Below, piece by piece: positions 8,500 through 16,345 of a stretch of 64,000 nt of DNA; position 1 is the first letter of the stretch; every line of letters begins with the position of its first letter. Source of the stretch: Sphingobium lactosutens (GTDB taxonomy: Bacteria; Pseudomonadota; Alphaproteobacteria; Sphingomonadales; Sphingomonadaceae); contig NZ_QJQX01000075.1 in NCBI RefSeq assembly GCF_013393185.1, forward strand, positions 124,001 through 188,000, written 5' to 3'. The position numbers and the translations under genes were made by a program. A model generated the notes under the pieces. That model was not told where the DNA came from and did no database searches. It worked only from the letters and a program-made list of their open reading frames with translations.

Positions 8500-10842
8500 T
8501 CAGTCCTGGGTCAGGAAGTCGGGCAGACCGGCGTTGGAGCCGTCGTCATCGCCGCCCTTGCCGCCTTCGCTGCGCGGGCCACGGTCACGGCGAGGGCCGC
8601 GATCGCCGCCCCGATCACCACCGCGACCGCCACGATCACCGCCGTCACGACGCGGGCCACGGCCACGGTCGCCCCGATCACCACGGTCGCCGCGATCTCC
8701 ACGGGGTTCACGCGGTTCGCGGGCCGGACGGGTGTCTTCCAGTTCCTCGCCGGTTTCCTGATCGACGACGCGCATGGACAGGCGAACCTTGCCGCGCGGG
8801 TCGATTTCGAGAACCTTGACCTTCACTTCCTGGCCTTCCGACACGACGTCGGTCGGCTTTTCGACACGCTCATTCTTCATTTCGGACACGTGGACGAGAC
8901 CGTCCTTGCCGCCCATGAAGTTCACGAACGCACCGAAGTCGACGATGTTGACGACCTTGCCGGTGTAGACTTTGCCGACTTCCGCTTCCTCGACGATGCC
9001 GAGGATCCACTTCTTGGCGGCCTCGATCTGGGCGATGTCGGACGAGCTGATCTTGATGATGCCCTCGTCGTCGATGTCGACCTTGGCGCCGGTTTCCGCG
9101 ACGATCTCGCGGATGACCTTGCCGCCGGTGCCGATGACGTCGCGGATCTTCGATTTGTCGATCTGGATCGTCTCGATGCGCGGGGCGTGGGCCGACAGTT
9201 CAGTGCGGGTCGAGGACAGCGCCTTGCTCATCTCACCGAGAATGTGCGCGCGGCCTTCCTTGGCCTGACGCAGCGCGACTTCGAAGATTTCCTGCGTGAT
9301 GCCGGCAACCTTGATGTCCATCTGCATGGTGGTGATGCCCGCTTCGGTACCGGCCACCTTGAAGTCCATGTCGCCCAGATGATCCTCGTCGCCCAGAATG
9401 TCGCTGAGGACAGCGAATTTGGAGCCTTCCAGGATCAGCCCCATGGCGATGCCCGACACCGGACGCTTCAGCGGAACGCCCGCGTCCATCATCGACAGCG
9501 AACCGCCACAGACCGTCGCCATCGAGGACGAGCCGTTGGACTCGGTGATGTCGGACAGGACGCGGATGGTGTAGGGGAACTCATCCTTGGTCGGCAGCAC
9601 CGGGTGCAGGGCGCGCCATGCCAGCTTGCCATGACCGACTTCGCGACGGCCCGGCGCGCCGAAGCGGCCGACTTCACCGACCGAATAGGGCGGGAAGTTA
9701 TAGTGCAGCATGAAGTTTTCATAATGAACGCCGGTCAGGCCGTCGATCATCTGCTCGGCGTCCTTGGTGCCCAGCGTGGTGGTGCAGATCGACTGCGTTT
9801 CACCACGGGTGAACAGCGCCGAACCATGGGTGCGCGGCAGGAAGCCCACCATCGCCTCGATCGGGCGGATCTGGGTGGTGGTGCGGCCGTCGATGCGCTT
9901 GCCGTCCTTCAGGATGGCGCCGCGCACGATTTCGGCTTCCAGCTTCTTGGTCAGCTTGATGCCGGCCATCACGGTCTGGGCGTCAAGGCCGTCTTCGGTG
10001 AACTGGGCCTTCGCCTTGGCGCGGGCTTCATTGAGCGCGTTGGAGCGGGCCGACTTGTCGGTCAGCTTGTAGGCGGCCGTGATGTCCTTGCCGATCAGCT
10101 TCTTCAGCTTCTTCTTCAGATCGTCCAGATTGTCGCCCTTGGCGATATCCCACGGATCCTTCGCGGCCTTTTCAGCGAGGTCGATGATCGCGTTGGCGAC
10201 CTTCTTCGACGCTTCATGGGCGAACAGGACCGCGCCCAGCATGATGTCTTCCGACAATTCCTTGGCTTCGGATTCGACCATCATCACGGCGTTGCCGGTG
10301 GCGGCGACGACCAGGTCGAGTTCGCCGGTCTTCACTTCGTCAAGGCTCGGGTTCAGCTGATATTCGCCATCCTTGTAACCGACGCGGGCGGCGCCGATCG
10401 GACCCATGAAGGGCACGCCCGACAGGGTCAGCGCGGCCGACGCGGCGATCATCGCCACGATATCGGGCTCGCTCTCGCCATCGAACGACAGAACCTGCGC
10501 GATCACGTTGATTTCGTTATAGAAACCTTCGGGGAACAGCGGGCGGATCGGGCGGTCGATCAGGCGGGAAACCAGCGTTTCCTTTTCGGTCGCGCCGCGC
10601 TCACGCTTGAAGAAGCCACCCGGAATGCGACCGGCGGCCGAATATTTTTCCTGATAGTGGACGGTCAGCGGGAAGAAGTCCTGGCCTTCCTTCACCGACT
10701 TGGCGGCGGTCACGGCGCACAGCACCACGGTTTCGCCATAGGTCGCCAGCACGGCGGCGTCGGCCTGGCGTGCGATACGGCCGGTTTCGAGGGTCAGCGT
10801 CTTGCCGCCCAGCTCGATCGAAACTTTCTTTACATCGAACAT
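8500..10842 (-). CDS. pnp: Polynucleotide phosphorylase
   Basis: A 780-residue 3'-5' exoribonuclease and degradosome subunit. Two RNase PH domains flank an alpha-helical linker; the second PH core shows FTRGETQSI and LGDEDHLGDMDFKVAGTEAG. A KH domain (about 560-615, VIGTGGKVIREIVAETGAKVDIDD) and an S1 domain (about 625-695, GKVVNIVDFGAFVNFMGGKDGLVH) follow. The last 80 residues are a low-complexity Gly/Arg/Asp tail with repeated GDR units, longer than the E. coli tail and probably disordered and RNA-binding or partner-binding. It follows rpsO, the classical rpsO-pnp pair. Confidence 0.98.
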   Translation of the reverse strand: MFDVKKVSIELGGKTLTLETGRIARQADAAVLATYGETVVLCAVTAAKSVKEGQDFFPLTVHYQEKYSAAGRIPGGFFKRERGATEKETLVSRLIDRPIRPLFPEGFYNEINVIAQVLSFDGESEPDIVAMIAASAALTLSGVPFMGPIGAARVGYKDGEYQLNPSLDEVKTGELDLVVAATGNAVMMVESEAKELSEDIMLGAVLFAHEASKKVANAIIDLAEKAAKDPWDIAKGDNLDDLKKKLKKLIGKDITAAYKLTDKSARSNALNEARAKAKAQFTEDGLDAQTVMAGIKLTKKLEAEIVRGAILKDGKRIDGRTTTQIRPIEAMVGFLPRTHGSALFTRGETQSICTTTLGTKDAEQMIDGLTGVHYENFMLHYNFPPYSVGEVGRFGAPGRREVGHGKLAWRALHPVLPTKDEFPYTIRVLSDITESNGSSSMATVCGGSLSMMDAGVPLKRPVSGIAMGLILEGSKFAVLSDILGDEDHLGDMDFKVAGTEAGITTMQMDIKVAGITQEIFEVALRQAKEGRAHILGEMSKALSSTRTELSAHAPRIETIQIDKSKIRDVIGTGGKVIREIVAETGAKVDIDDEGIIKISSSDIAQIEAAKKWILGIVEEAEVGKVYTGKVVNIVDFGAFVNFMGGKDGLVHVSEMKNERVEKPTDVVSEGQEVKVKVLEIDPRGKVRLSMRVVDQETGEELEDTRPAREPREPRGDRGDRGDRGDRGRGPRRDGGDRGGRGGDRGGDRGPRRDRGPRSEGGKGGDDDGSNAGLPDFLTQD

Positions 10843-10982
10843 AATATTTTCCTTCGCCCGCCTGGCCCTATTGCCGGGCGGGGCCTGTGGCGCGGGCTAG
10901 CCGGCCCGCTGCGGTGTCGGGGCATCGTGTGGCCCCTGATATGCAACAGGGCGCCGGATTGCGCCCCATTCCAGAATCGGAA

Positions 10983-11002
10983 ACGGCCCCGAATGGGGCC
11001 GT
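10983..11002 (-). terminator. Hairpin between rpsO and pnp
   Basis: A perfect 8-bp inverted repeat (ACGGCCCC, loop of 4, GGGGCCGT) lies 15 bases after the rpsO stop. Downstream on the minus strand only TTT follows, so it looks like a weak attenuator or an RNA-processing stem, matching the known terminator or RNase III region between these two genes in other proteobacteria. Confidence 0.55.
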
Positions 11003-11017
11003 CCCTTTGTAGCAGGC

Positions 11018-11287
11018 TTACTTACGCAGGCCCAGCTTGGCGATGAGGTCGTTATAGCGACCCACATCCTTCTTCTTCAGATAGTCCAGCAGCGAACGAC
11101 GCTTGTTGACCAGCATCAGCAGGCCGCGACGGCTGTGGTTATCCTTGTGATGACCCTTGAAATGCTCGGTCAGGTTGGCGATGCGCTCCGAGAGGATCGC
11201 AACCTGGACTTCCGGCGAACCGGTGTCGCCTTCGACGCGGGCATGTTCCTTGATCAGCGCTTCCTTGCGCTCTGCAGTGATCGACAT
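11018..11287 (-). CDS. rpsO: Small ribosomal subunit protein uS15
   Basis: 89 residues, exactly the family length, with the characteristic GDTGSPEVQVAILSERIANLTEHFKGHHKDNHSRRGLL region and a basic C-terminus ending GLRK. It binds 16S rRNA helix h22 early in 30S assembly. It follows truB by 17 bases and precedes pnp, the conserved truB-rpsO-pnp order. Confidence 0.98.
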   Translation of the reverse strand: MSITAERKEALIKEHARVEGDTGSPEVQVAILSERIANLTEHFKGHHKDNHSRRGLLMLVNKRRSLLDYLKKKDVGRYNDLIAKLGLRK

Positions 11288-11304
11288 CGGCTTCCTTTCT
11301 GTAT

Positions 11305-12213
11305 CTAGAGATTAAAGCCGCGCACCACCCGGATTTCCGGGCCACTGGCTTCGACCAGCGCGACGGGCGTGTCGCCCGCCATCGCCAGCATCAAGCCGGT
11401 ATGCGGTTTCCCCACGAGCACCTTCCCCTGTCGGAGAGCCAGTGCTTCATCGGGAGAGACTGCGAGAGCCGGGATGTCGTCCAGCCCCGCCGTCAACGGC
11501 AGCATGCACTGCGCGATGCCGCCGCCCCTAGCAGCTTCGTCCAATTTGTCCAGTGAAATCGCGGCTTCCAGGGCGAACGGCCCGGCCTTGATCCGGCGCA
11601 ACATCGTGACATGGCCGACCGTGCCGAGCGCCAGCGCAATGTCGCGGGCAAGCGAGCGGATATAGGTGCCCTTGGAAACATGGGCGGTCAGGGTGACGGA
11701 GGCGAGTGCTCCCCCTTCCTGCTCCTGCGCGCCGATCGTCAGCGCATGGATCGTCACCGACCGCAGTTTCATCTCGACCTCCTCCCCCTTGCGGGCGAGG
11801 TCATAGGCGCGTTGGCCGTCGATCAGGATGGCGCTGTAGGCGGGCGGCGCCTGCTCGATCGGGCCGGTAAAGCGGAGCAGGATCGCCTCCACTTGCCCCG
11901 GCGTCGGCCGATGATCGCTCTGCGCTATCGCCTTCCCCTCCAGATCCAGCGTATCGGTCTGGACACCGAAGCGGATCGTGAAATCATAAATCTTGTCGCT
12001 CTCGAGCATCCGCCCGGCGAGCTTGGTCGCCTCCCCGATCGCGATCGGCAGCACCCCGGTCGCCAGCGGATCGAGCGTGCCGCCATGGCCGACCTTCCAC
12101 TTTTCCGTTCCGCCCAGCACTTCCCGCTGTATCCGCAGAGCGCGCTTCACCGCACTGACCGCCTGCGTCGAGCCAAGGCCATGGGGTTTGTCGAGGATGA
12201 TCCAGCCGTGCAT
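11305..12213 (-). CDS. truB: tRNA pseudouridine(55) synthase TruB
   Basis: 302 residues. The enzyme converts U55 of tRNAs to pseudouridine. The start MHGWIILDKPHGLGSTQAV is typical, and the catalytic motif HGGTLDPLATGVLPIAIGEATK carries the active-site aspartate (about residue 48). KGTYIRSLARDIALALG is the second conserved block. Transcribed together with rpsO. The intergenic 12214-12334 is shared with a divergent HAD gene; no clear promoter motif was identified there. Confidence 0.97.
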   Translation of the reverse strand: MHGWIILDKPHGLGSTQAVSAVKRALRIQREVLGGTEKWKVGHGGTLDPLATGVLPIAIGEATKLAGRMLESDKIYDFTIRFGVQTDTLDLEGKAIAQSDHRPTPGQVEAILLRFTGPIEQAPPAYSAILIDGQRAYDLARKGEEVEMKLRSVTIHALTIGAQEQEGGALASVTLTAHVSKGTYIRSLARDIALALGTVGHVTMLRRIKAGPFALEAAISLDKLDEAARGGGIAQCMLPLTAGLDDIPALAVSPDEALALRQGKVLVGKPHTGLMLAMAGDTPVALVEASGPEIRVVRGFNL

Positions 12214-12334
12214 GGCGGCGCGCTCTATATCGCCTGCCCCGCCCTGTCAGCCCTTAATAGCCATGAGCGCGACGGACACACCTCCTTGTCGATCGGACAT
12301 TTCACAACGGCCCGCGCCGCGCTATTCGTCACCC

Positions 12335-13030
12335 ATGACGATCAAGCTCATCTGCCTCGATGCCGACGACACGCTCTGGCACAATATGCGCCATTTCAAT
12401 GCGACCGAGGATGCGCTGCTCGACATGCTGCGCCCCTTTGCCGAGGCCGACGTCACGCGCGAGCGGCTGATCGCCTGCGAGACGCGCAATCTGTCGCTCT
12501 ACGGCTATGGCGCCAAGGGCTTCACCCTGTCGATGATCGAGACGGCGGTGGAACTGGCTGGCGACAGCCTCTCGACGGCGATGATAGAGGGAATATTGGC
12601 GGCCGGTCGCGCCCTGCTCGCGCATCCGGTCGAGCTGTTCGACGGGGTTCAAAACACGCTGGAGACGCTGGAAAAGGTCGGCCCGCTGGTGCTGGTGACG
12701 AAGGGCGACCTGCTCCATCAGGAAAGCAAGCTGGCCGCCTCGGGCCTCGGCGACCTTTTCTCCGGCATCGAGATCGTCAGCGACAAGAAGGCGGACACCT
12801 TCCGCACCCTCTTCGCCCGCCACGGCATCGCCCCCGAAGAAGCAGTGATGGCCGGCGATTCGATGCGCTCGGACATCCTCCCGGCACTGGAAGCCGGGGC
12901 ATGGGCCGCCTTCATCCCGCAGGAAGGCGCCTGGCACCATGAAAGCGCCAAGGCGCCGTCCGATCATCCGCACTTCACACAATTGGAGCGGCTGGCGGAG
13001 CTGCCGGACTGGATCGTTTCTATATCGTAA
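12335..13030 (+). CDS. HAD superfamily hydrolase
   Basis: 231 residues. HAD motif I is DADDTLW near the N-terminus (nucleophile D9 in LICLDADDT), motif II is VLVTKGD, motif III is the K in SDKKADTF, and motif IV is MAGDSMRSDILPALEAG. A helical cap lies between motifs I and II. It is likely a small-molecule phosphatase (phosphoglycolate or nucleotide phosphatase-like); the substrate cannot be read from sequence. The ATG at 12335 was chosen over the much longer open frame, which is antisense to truB. Confidence 0.87.
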   Translation: MTIKLICLDADDTLWHNMRHFNATEDALLDMLRPFAEADVTRERLIACETRNLSLYGYGAKGFTLSMIETAVELAGDSLSTAMIEGILAAGRALLAHPVELFDGVQNTLETLEKVGPLVLVTKGDLLHQESKLAASGLGDLFSGIEIVSDKKADTFRTLFARHGIAPEEAVMAGDSMRSDILPALEAGAWAAFIPQEGAWHHESAKAPSDHPHFTQLERLAELPDWIVSIS

Positions 13031-13033
13031 TGA

Positions 13034-13591
13034 TTAGTTCTCCACAGCCCGCGCCCGCCATTCATCCGCCAAGATCGAATAGATCACCGTGTCGCGGATA
13101 TGGCCGGTCCAGGTGATGCGCTGCTGGCGCAGCACGCCCTCGCGCACTGCACCCAGCTTCTCCACCGCCTTTTGCGAGCGGATGTTCCGCTGGTCGATGC
13201 GGAATTCGATCCGGGTAAAGCCGCAGTCGATCGCCCGCCCGATCAGCAACGGCTTGATCCGGCCATTCAATCCCGTGCCGCGCACCGCCGGCGTCATGTA
13301 GGTGCCACCCAGTTCCAGCCAGTTGTCCGCCGGATTGAGGTGCAGATAGCCCGACATGCCCACTGCCACGCCATCAGCGCGGATCAGGAAGGGACAGCGA
13401 TCCTGGTTGGCGATGGTCGCGTCGAAGACGGCGTCGAAATCCTCCGCCGCCCAGCGGCTTGGGAAAATCTCCCACACCGGATCGTCGATCGGACAGATGG
13501 CGCGGAGCGTTTCGCGATGCGCCTCGCGCAGTTGCTCCAGATACAGGCCGGGCGCGTCGATCGGCGCCAGCAATTGATCGATCCGGTTCAT
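13034..13591 (-). CDS. GNAT family N-acetyltransferase (RimJ/RimL type)
   Basis: 185 residues. The acetyl-CoA binding region is VRGTGLNGRIKPLLIGRAID, followed by the RIEFRIDQRNIRSQKAVEKLGAVREGVLR block that identifies the RimJ/RimL-like acetyltransferases acting on protein N-termini, amino acids or small amines. The ATG at 13591 overlaps the tdk stop in an ATGA, so the longer upstream extension was rejected. Last gene of the vapBC-hydrolase-tdk-GNAT run. Confidence 0.88.
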   Translation of the reverse strand: MNRIDQLLAPIDAPGLYLEQLREAHRETLRAICPIDDPVWEIFPSRWAAEDFDAVFDATIANQDRCPFLIRADGVAVGMSGYLHLNPADNWLELGGTYMTPAVRGTGLNGRIKPLLIGRAIDCGFTRIEFRIDQRNIRSQKAVEKLGAVREGVLRQQRITWTGHIRDTVIYSILADEWRARAVEN

Positions 13592-14166
13592 CCCTGCATC
13601 TGCTCCACGAAATGGCGGCGGCACAGCGCCACATAGCGATCATTGCCGCCAATCTCGGTCTGGTCGCCCTGCCGGATCGCCCTGCCCTGCGCATCGACGC
13701 GCAGGTTCATCGTCGCCTTGCGTCCGCATTCGCAGATCGTCTTGATCTCGCTGAGCGAGTCGGCCAGCCCCAGGAGTGCGGCGCTGCCGGGGAACAACTG
13801 CCCCTGGAAATCGGTGCGGATGCCGTAGCAAAGGACGGGGATGCCCAGCCGGTCGCAGACCCCGCCCAATTGCCACACTTGCGCCTCGGTCAGGAACTGC
13901 GCTTCGTCCACCAGCACGCAGGAAAGCGGCGTCGCCGCATGCTCCGCGGCAATGGCGGCGAGCATGTCGGTTTCGCTGTCGAACAGAGCGGCATGCGCCT
14001 CCAGCCCGATGCGCGACACGATCCGCCCCTGACCGTAGCGGTCATCCAGCGCTGCGGTCCAGAGCATCGTGTCCATGCCACGTTCGCGATAGTTGAAATC
14101 CGATTGCAGCAGCGTCGTCGATTTGCCCGCATTCATCGAGCTATAGTAGAAATAGAGCTTCGCCAT
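13588..14166 (-). CDS. tdk: Thymidine kinase
   Basis: 192 residues, type II (TK1-like) thymidine kinase for pyrimidine salvage. Walker A is MNAGKST (11-17), Walker B-like is VLVDEAQFLT, and a structural zinc site is formed by CECG and CRRH. The lasso region near GGNDRYVALCRRHF is present. It sits 9 bases after an alpha/beta hydrolase and overlaps the GNAT gene. Confidence 0.97.
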   Translation of the reverse strand: MAKLYFYYSSMNAGKSTTLLQSDFNYRERGMDTMLWTAALDDRYGQGRIVSRIGLEAHAALFDSETDMLAAIAAEHAATPLSCVLVDEAQFLTEAQVWQLGGVCDRLGIPVLCYGIRTDFQGQLFPGSAALLGLADSLSEIKTICECGRKATMNLRVDAQGRAIRQGDQTEIGGNDRYVALCRRHFVEQMQG

Positions 14167-14175
14167 CGCGCGGGA

Positions 14176-15072
14176 TTAGCGGATTGTCGGCGCGACGCCA
14201 GCGAGGAAACGGACCAGCGCGTCGGCCAGCGCGATCCGCTTGTCGGAAAAACTGTGATCGGTCGGCCAGACCATCAGTCGCGTATCCGGGTTCGCACCCT
14301 GCGCATCGGCGGCCGCCTTGCGCGCCATGGCGCCGATGCCCCTTTCCGCGCCGATCATGGTCAGCGGCCGGCGGCCATAGCCGGCAAGCCGCCGCCCCAG
14401 ATCGAACTTCGCGCCATCCGCCTTGATCTCGCCCGTCAGGCTTTCATAGGTCGCGCCATTGAGCGGTGGCAGGTCGCCCGCCACCTCGGCCTTCCAGCCC
14501 GCCTCCCCTTCCGCCGTGGCGAGCGCCGCCACGGTCTGCGCCGGATCCCAGGGATCAATCAGGAACAGCCCGGCGACGCGCGGTTCGGCGGCGGCGGCAT
14601 CGGCGGCCATGAAGCCCCCCATGCTGTGCCCCGCCACCACGATCGCGCTGGTGTCGATACGATATCTGGCGACGGTCGAGGGTTGCTGGAGGAACTGGAG
14701 CGCGGTGAAGGCATCCTCCGACGCATTGCCGAAGGAGAAGGTGCCGGGACTGCCCCAGCTGCCGCGATAATGGAGCGTCAGCACATTCCACCCGGCCCGC
14801 CGCGCGGCCTGCGCCAGATCCAGATTCTGCTCATTGCCGGGAAAGCCATGGAGCAGCAGCAGCGTCGGATGGATGCCCGGCCCGGCGGGAGTATATATGA
14901 CCGCGTTCATTGCCCCATCCTGCGCAGGGATGACGAAGGCGCTCATGCCCGCCTGGTAAGCGGCGTCGGGCTTGGGATCGGCGATGACGGCGGGATGGGT
15001 GGCGGGATCTTTTGCCTGGGCGGGTACGATCACCGCACAGGCCAGCATCATGGCGGACAGGAAACGCATCAT
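14176..15072 (-). CDS. Secreted alpha/beta hydrolase
   Basis: 298 residues with a cleavable signal peptide (MMRFLSAMMLACAVIVPAQA). The oxyanion-hole region is LLLHGFPGNEQN, the nucleophile elbow is GHSMGG with S150, and the catalytic His is probably in the C-terminal WPTDHSFSDKR. These are features of acyl-peptidase or dipeptidyl-peptidase-like esterases. The start overlaps the vapC stop in an ATGA. Periplasmic esterase or peptidase activity is likely; substrate unknown. Confidence 0.88.
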   Translation of the reverse strand: MMRFLSAMMLACAVIVPAQAKDPATHPAVIADPKPDAAYQAGMSAFVIPAQDGAMNAVIYTPAGPGIHPTLLLLHGFPGNEQNLDLAQAARRAGWNVLTLHYRGSWGSPGTFSFGNASEDAFTALQFLQQPSTVARYRIDTSAIVVAGHSMGGFMAADAAAAEPRVAGLFLIDPWDPAQTVAALATAEGEAGWKAEVAGDLPPLNGATYESLTGEIKADGAKFDLGRRLAGYGRRPLTMIGAERGIGAMARKAAADAQGANPDTRLMVWPTDHSFSDKRIALADALVRFLAGVAPTIR

Positions 15073-15455
15073 CTCGGAACCTCGATTGCTACGGGCGGAT
15101 CGGCCAGCTTGCGGAAAGCCTGTTCATCAAACGTCACGAACGCTTCAGCGCCGTTGGCGGCTAGGACATGGATGGCATCGGCAATGTCCGCGCCAGCGCG
15201 AAATTGCGCCACAGCCCATCGCGCGCCATCGGCTTGCTCCACTTCGACGTTCGGCAAGTCCATGATGTCGGACAGGATATCCGCCAGCGCCGATCGCTCC
15301 ACCTTGTAACGGCTACCGAGCAGCCATGCGGTTTCCAACATCACGGTGAGGGGAATGAAGATGCCTTCGGCGATCAGGGCATCCGCGATCTCGGCCTGCC
15401 GAATATCGTCCCGGACCAAGGCCCGAGCCAGGATATTCGTATCGACCGCTTTCAA
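15069..15455 (-). CDS. PIN-domain toxin, VapC-like
   Basis: 128 residues. The PIN-domain acidic residues are all present: D5 (VDTNILAR), E41 (MLETAWLL), D90/D93 (GADIADAIH) and D110 (FVTFDEQAF). VapC toxins are Mg-dependent RNases that cut tRNA or rRNA. The start overlaps the antitoxin stop in an ATGA, the usual antitoxin-toxin coupling. The gene also overlaps the following hydrolase. Target RNA is unknown. Confidence 0.9.
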   Translation of the reverse strand: MKAVDTNILARALVRDDIRQAEIADALIAEGIFIPLTVMLETAWLLGSRYKVERSALADILSDIMDLPNVEVEQADGARWAVAQFRAGADIADAIHVLAANGAEAFVTFDEQAFRKLADPPVAIEVPR

Positions 15456-15733
15456 CGATCGCTATCCTCGGCCGCTTTGCGCCAGCCTTCCGCGATCGTC
15501 TGGTTCATGTCCTCGATCGTCACGGGCGGCCCTTGATAATCGATACGCGCCCTGATTCCGGCCATGATCTCATCAAAGCTCCGGCCGGACTTCTTGTGCT
15601 GCGGTTTCAGCAGCACGCCGCCGCCCATGGCGACGACGTCCAGCACCTGCCCTGGCATAAGACCAAGCTGGTCGCGCACATCCTTGGGGATGACGACCTG
15701 ACCTTTCGCCGACAGGGTGGTCTTGGCGTTCAT
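15452..15733 (-). CDS. AbrB/SpoVT-type antitoxin of the VapBC-like pair
   Basis: 93 residues. The N-terminus is a swapped-hairpin AbrB DNA-binding domain (TTLSAKGQVVIPKDVRDQLGLMPGQVLDVVA), and the C-terminal half (SGRSFDEIMAGIRARID onward) is the toxin-neutralising tail. The ATG at 15733 is preferred over a 27-codon upstream extension because the AbrB fold begins right there and because the upstream stretch contains the perfect operator palindrome and overlaps rbfA. Confidence 0.9.
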   Translation of the reverse strand: MNAKTTLSAKGQVVIPKDVRDQLGLMPGQVLDVVAMGGGVLLKPQHKKSGRSFDEIMAGIRARIDYQGPPVTIEDMNQTIAEGWRKAAEDSDR

Positions 15734-15758
15734 GACGGTAAGATGCGTCTTACCGTCA
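15733..15758. promoter_or_regulatory. Operator palindrome of the vapBC pair
   Basis: A perfect 11-bp inverted repeat (TGACGGTAAGA, spacer TGCG or its complement, TCTTACCGTCA) fills almost the whole 31-base gap between the rbfA stop and the antitoxin ATG and touches the start codon. No T-run follows, so it is not a terminator. AbrB-type antitoxins usually bind such palindromes to repress their own operon. Confidence 0.82.
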
Positions 15759-15764
15759 CCCAAG

Positions 15765-16166
15765 TCAATCCTCGCCCTCATCCTGCGCCAGGTCGCGCGC
15801 GACCTTGGGATCACGGAGCAGCTTGTCGATATGGCTACCCTCGTCGAAACTTTCGTCCGACAGGAACTTCAGCTTCGCCGCATATTTGAGGCGGATGCGG
15901 TGCGCCACCTCGCGCTGGAGATAGGCGGTGTTGGTGCGCAGCGCCTTGAGCACCGCTTCCTCATCCTGCCCCAGCAGCGACTTGATGAAGACCGTCGCGT
16001 GGCGCAGGTCGGGCGACATGCGCACTTCGGTGACACTGACGACATGCTTGGCCAGCACATCGTCATGCACATCGCCGCGCTGGAGAATTTCGGACAGGAC
16101 ATGGCGCACCTGCTCACCCACGCGAAGGAGGCGGACGGAGGGGCCTTCGGATTGCTGTTGAGCCAT
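15765..16166 (-). CDS. rbfA: Ribosome-binding factor A
   Basis: 133 residues. This KH-fold protein is needed for 16S rRNA 5'-end maturation and cold adaptation. The conserved parts are VSVTEVRMSPDLRHATVFIKSL and AHRIRLKYAAKLKFLSDESFDEGSHID. It follows infB on the same strand, the universal nusA-infB-rbfA order, but is separated from it by about 180 bases of palindromic DNA. Confidence 0.96.
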   Translation of the reverse strand: MAQQQSEGPSVRLLRVGEQVRHVLSEILQRGDVHDDVLAKHVVSVTEVRMSPDLRHATVFIKSLLGQDEEAVLKALRTNTAYLQREVAHRIRLKYAAKLKFLSDESFDEGSHIDKLLRDPKVARDLAQDEGED

Positions 16167-16179
16167 AATTAAAACTCCC

Positions 16180-16335
16180 CCCTCCCTTTTGGTCTCAGGA
16201 GGGGCACATGACCCTCCTGAGAGGGTCGGGGGTGGTTTGCGAGCGTAGCGGGCACTGCCGAATAACGAAAGGGTGGGTGTGATTGCTCACGCAATCGCAC
16301 CCACCCCAAGCTCTTCTCCCGAAAGGGAAGATCGT
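16180..16335. repeat. Two facing GC-rich palindromic elements between infB and rbfA
   Basis: A perfect stem (TCTCAGGAGGG at 16193-16203 with CCCTCCTGAGA at 16212-16222) is followed by TCGGGGGTGG. In opposite orientation lies CTTCCCTTTCGGGAG...GGGGTGGGTGC (reverse of about 16296-16333). Between them is a further stem, GGGTGGGTG-T-GATTGC with GCAATC-G-CACCCACCC (16271-16306). The layout, a short hairpin followed by a G-run and GGGTGGG, resembles the repeats at 58341 and 58737 that flank the DUF559 gene. No gene lies inside. The infB-rbfA transcript must read through these stems. Confidence 0.6.
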
Positions 16336-16345
16336 CCGTCCTGGC

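Noticed and set aside
8890..11046. A 718-codon plus-strand frame over pnp and rpsO
   Set aside because: Antisense shadow; crosses the rpsO-pnp intergenic hairpin and shows no family motif.
15733..15758. Rho-independent terminator after rbfA
   Set aside because: The stem is strong but no T-run follows on either strand, and it abuts the antitoxin start; operator is more likely.
16180..16335. CRISPR-like repeat cluster
   Set aside because: The palindromes are not regularly spaced direct repeats with unique spacers, and no cas genes are present.
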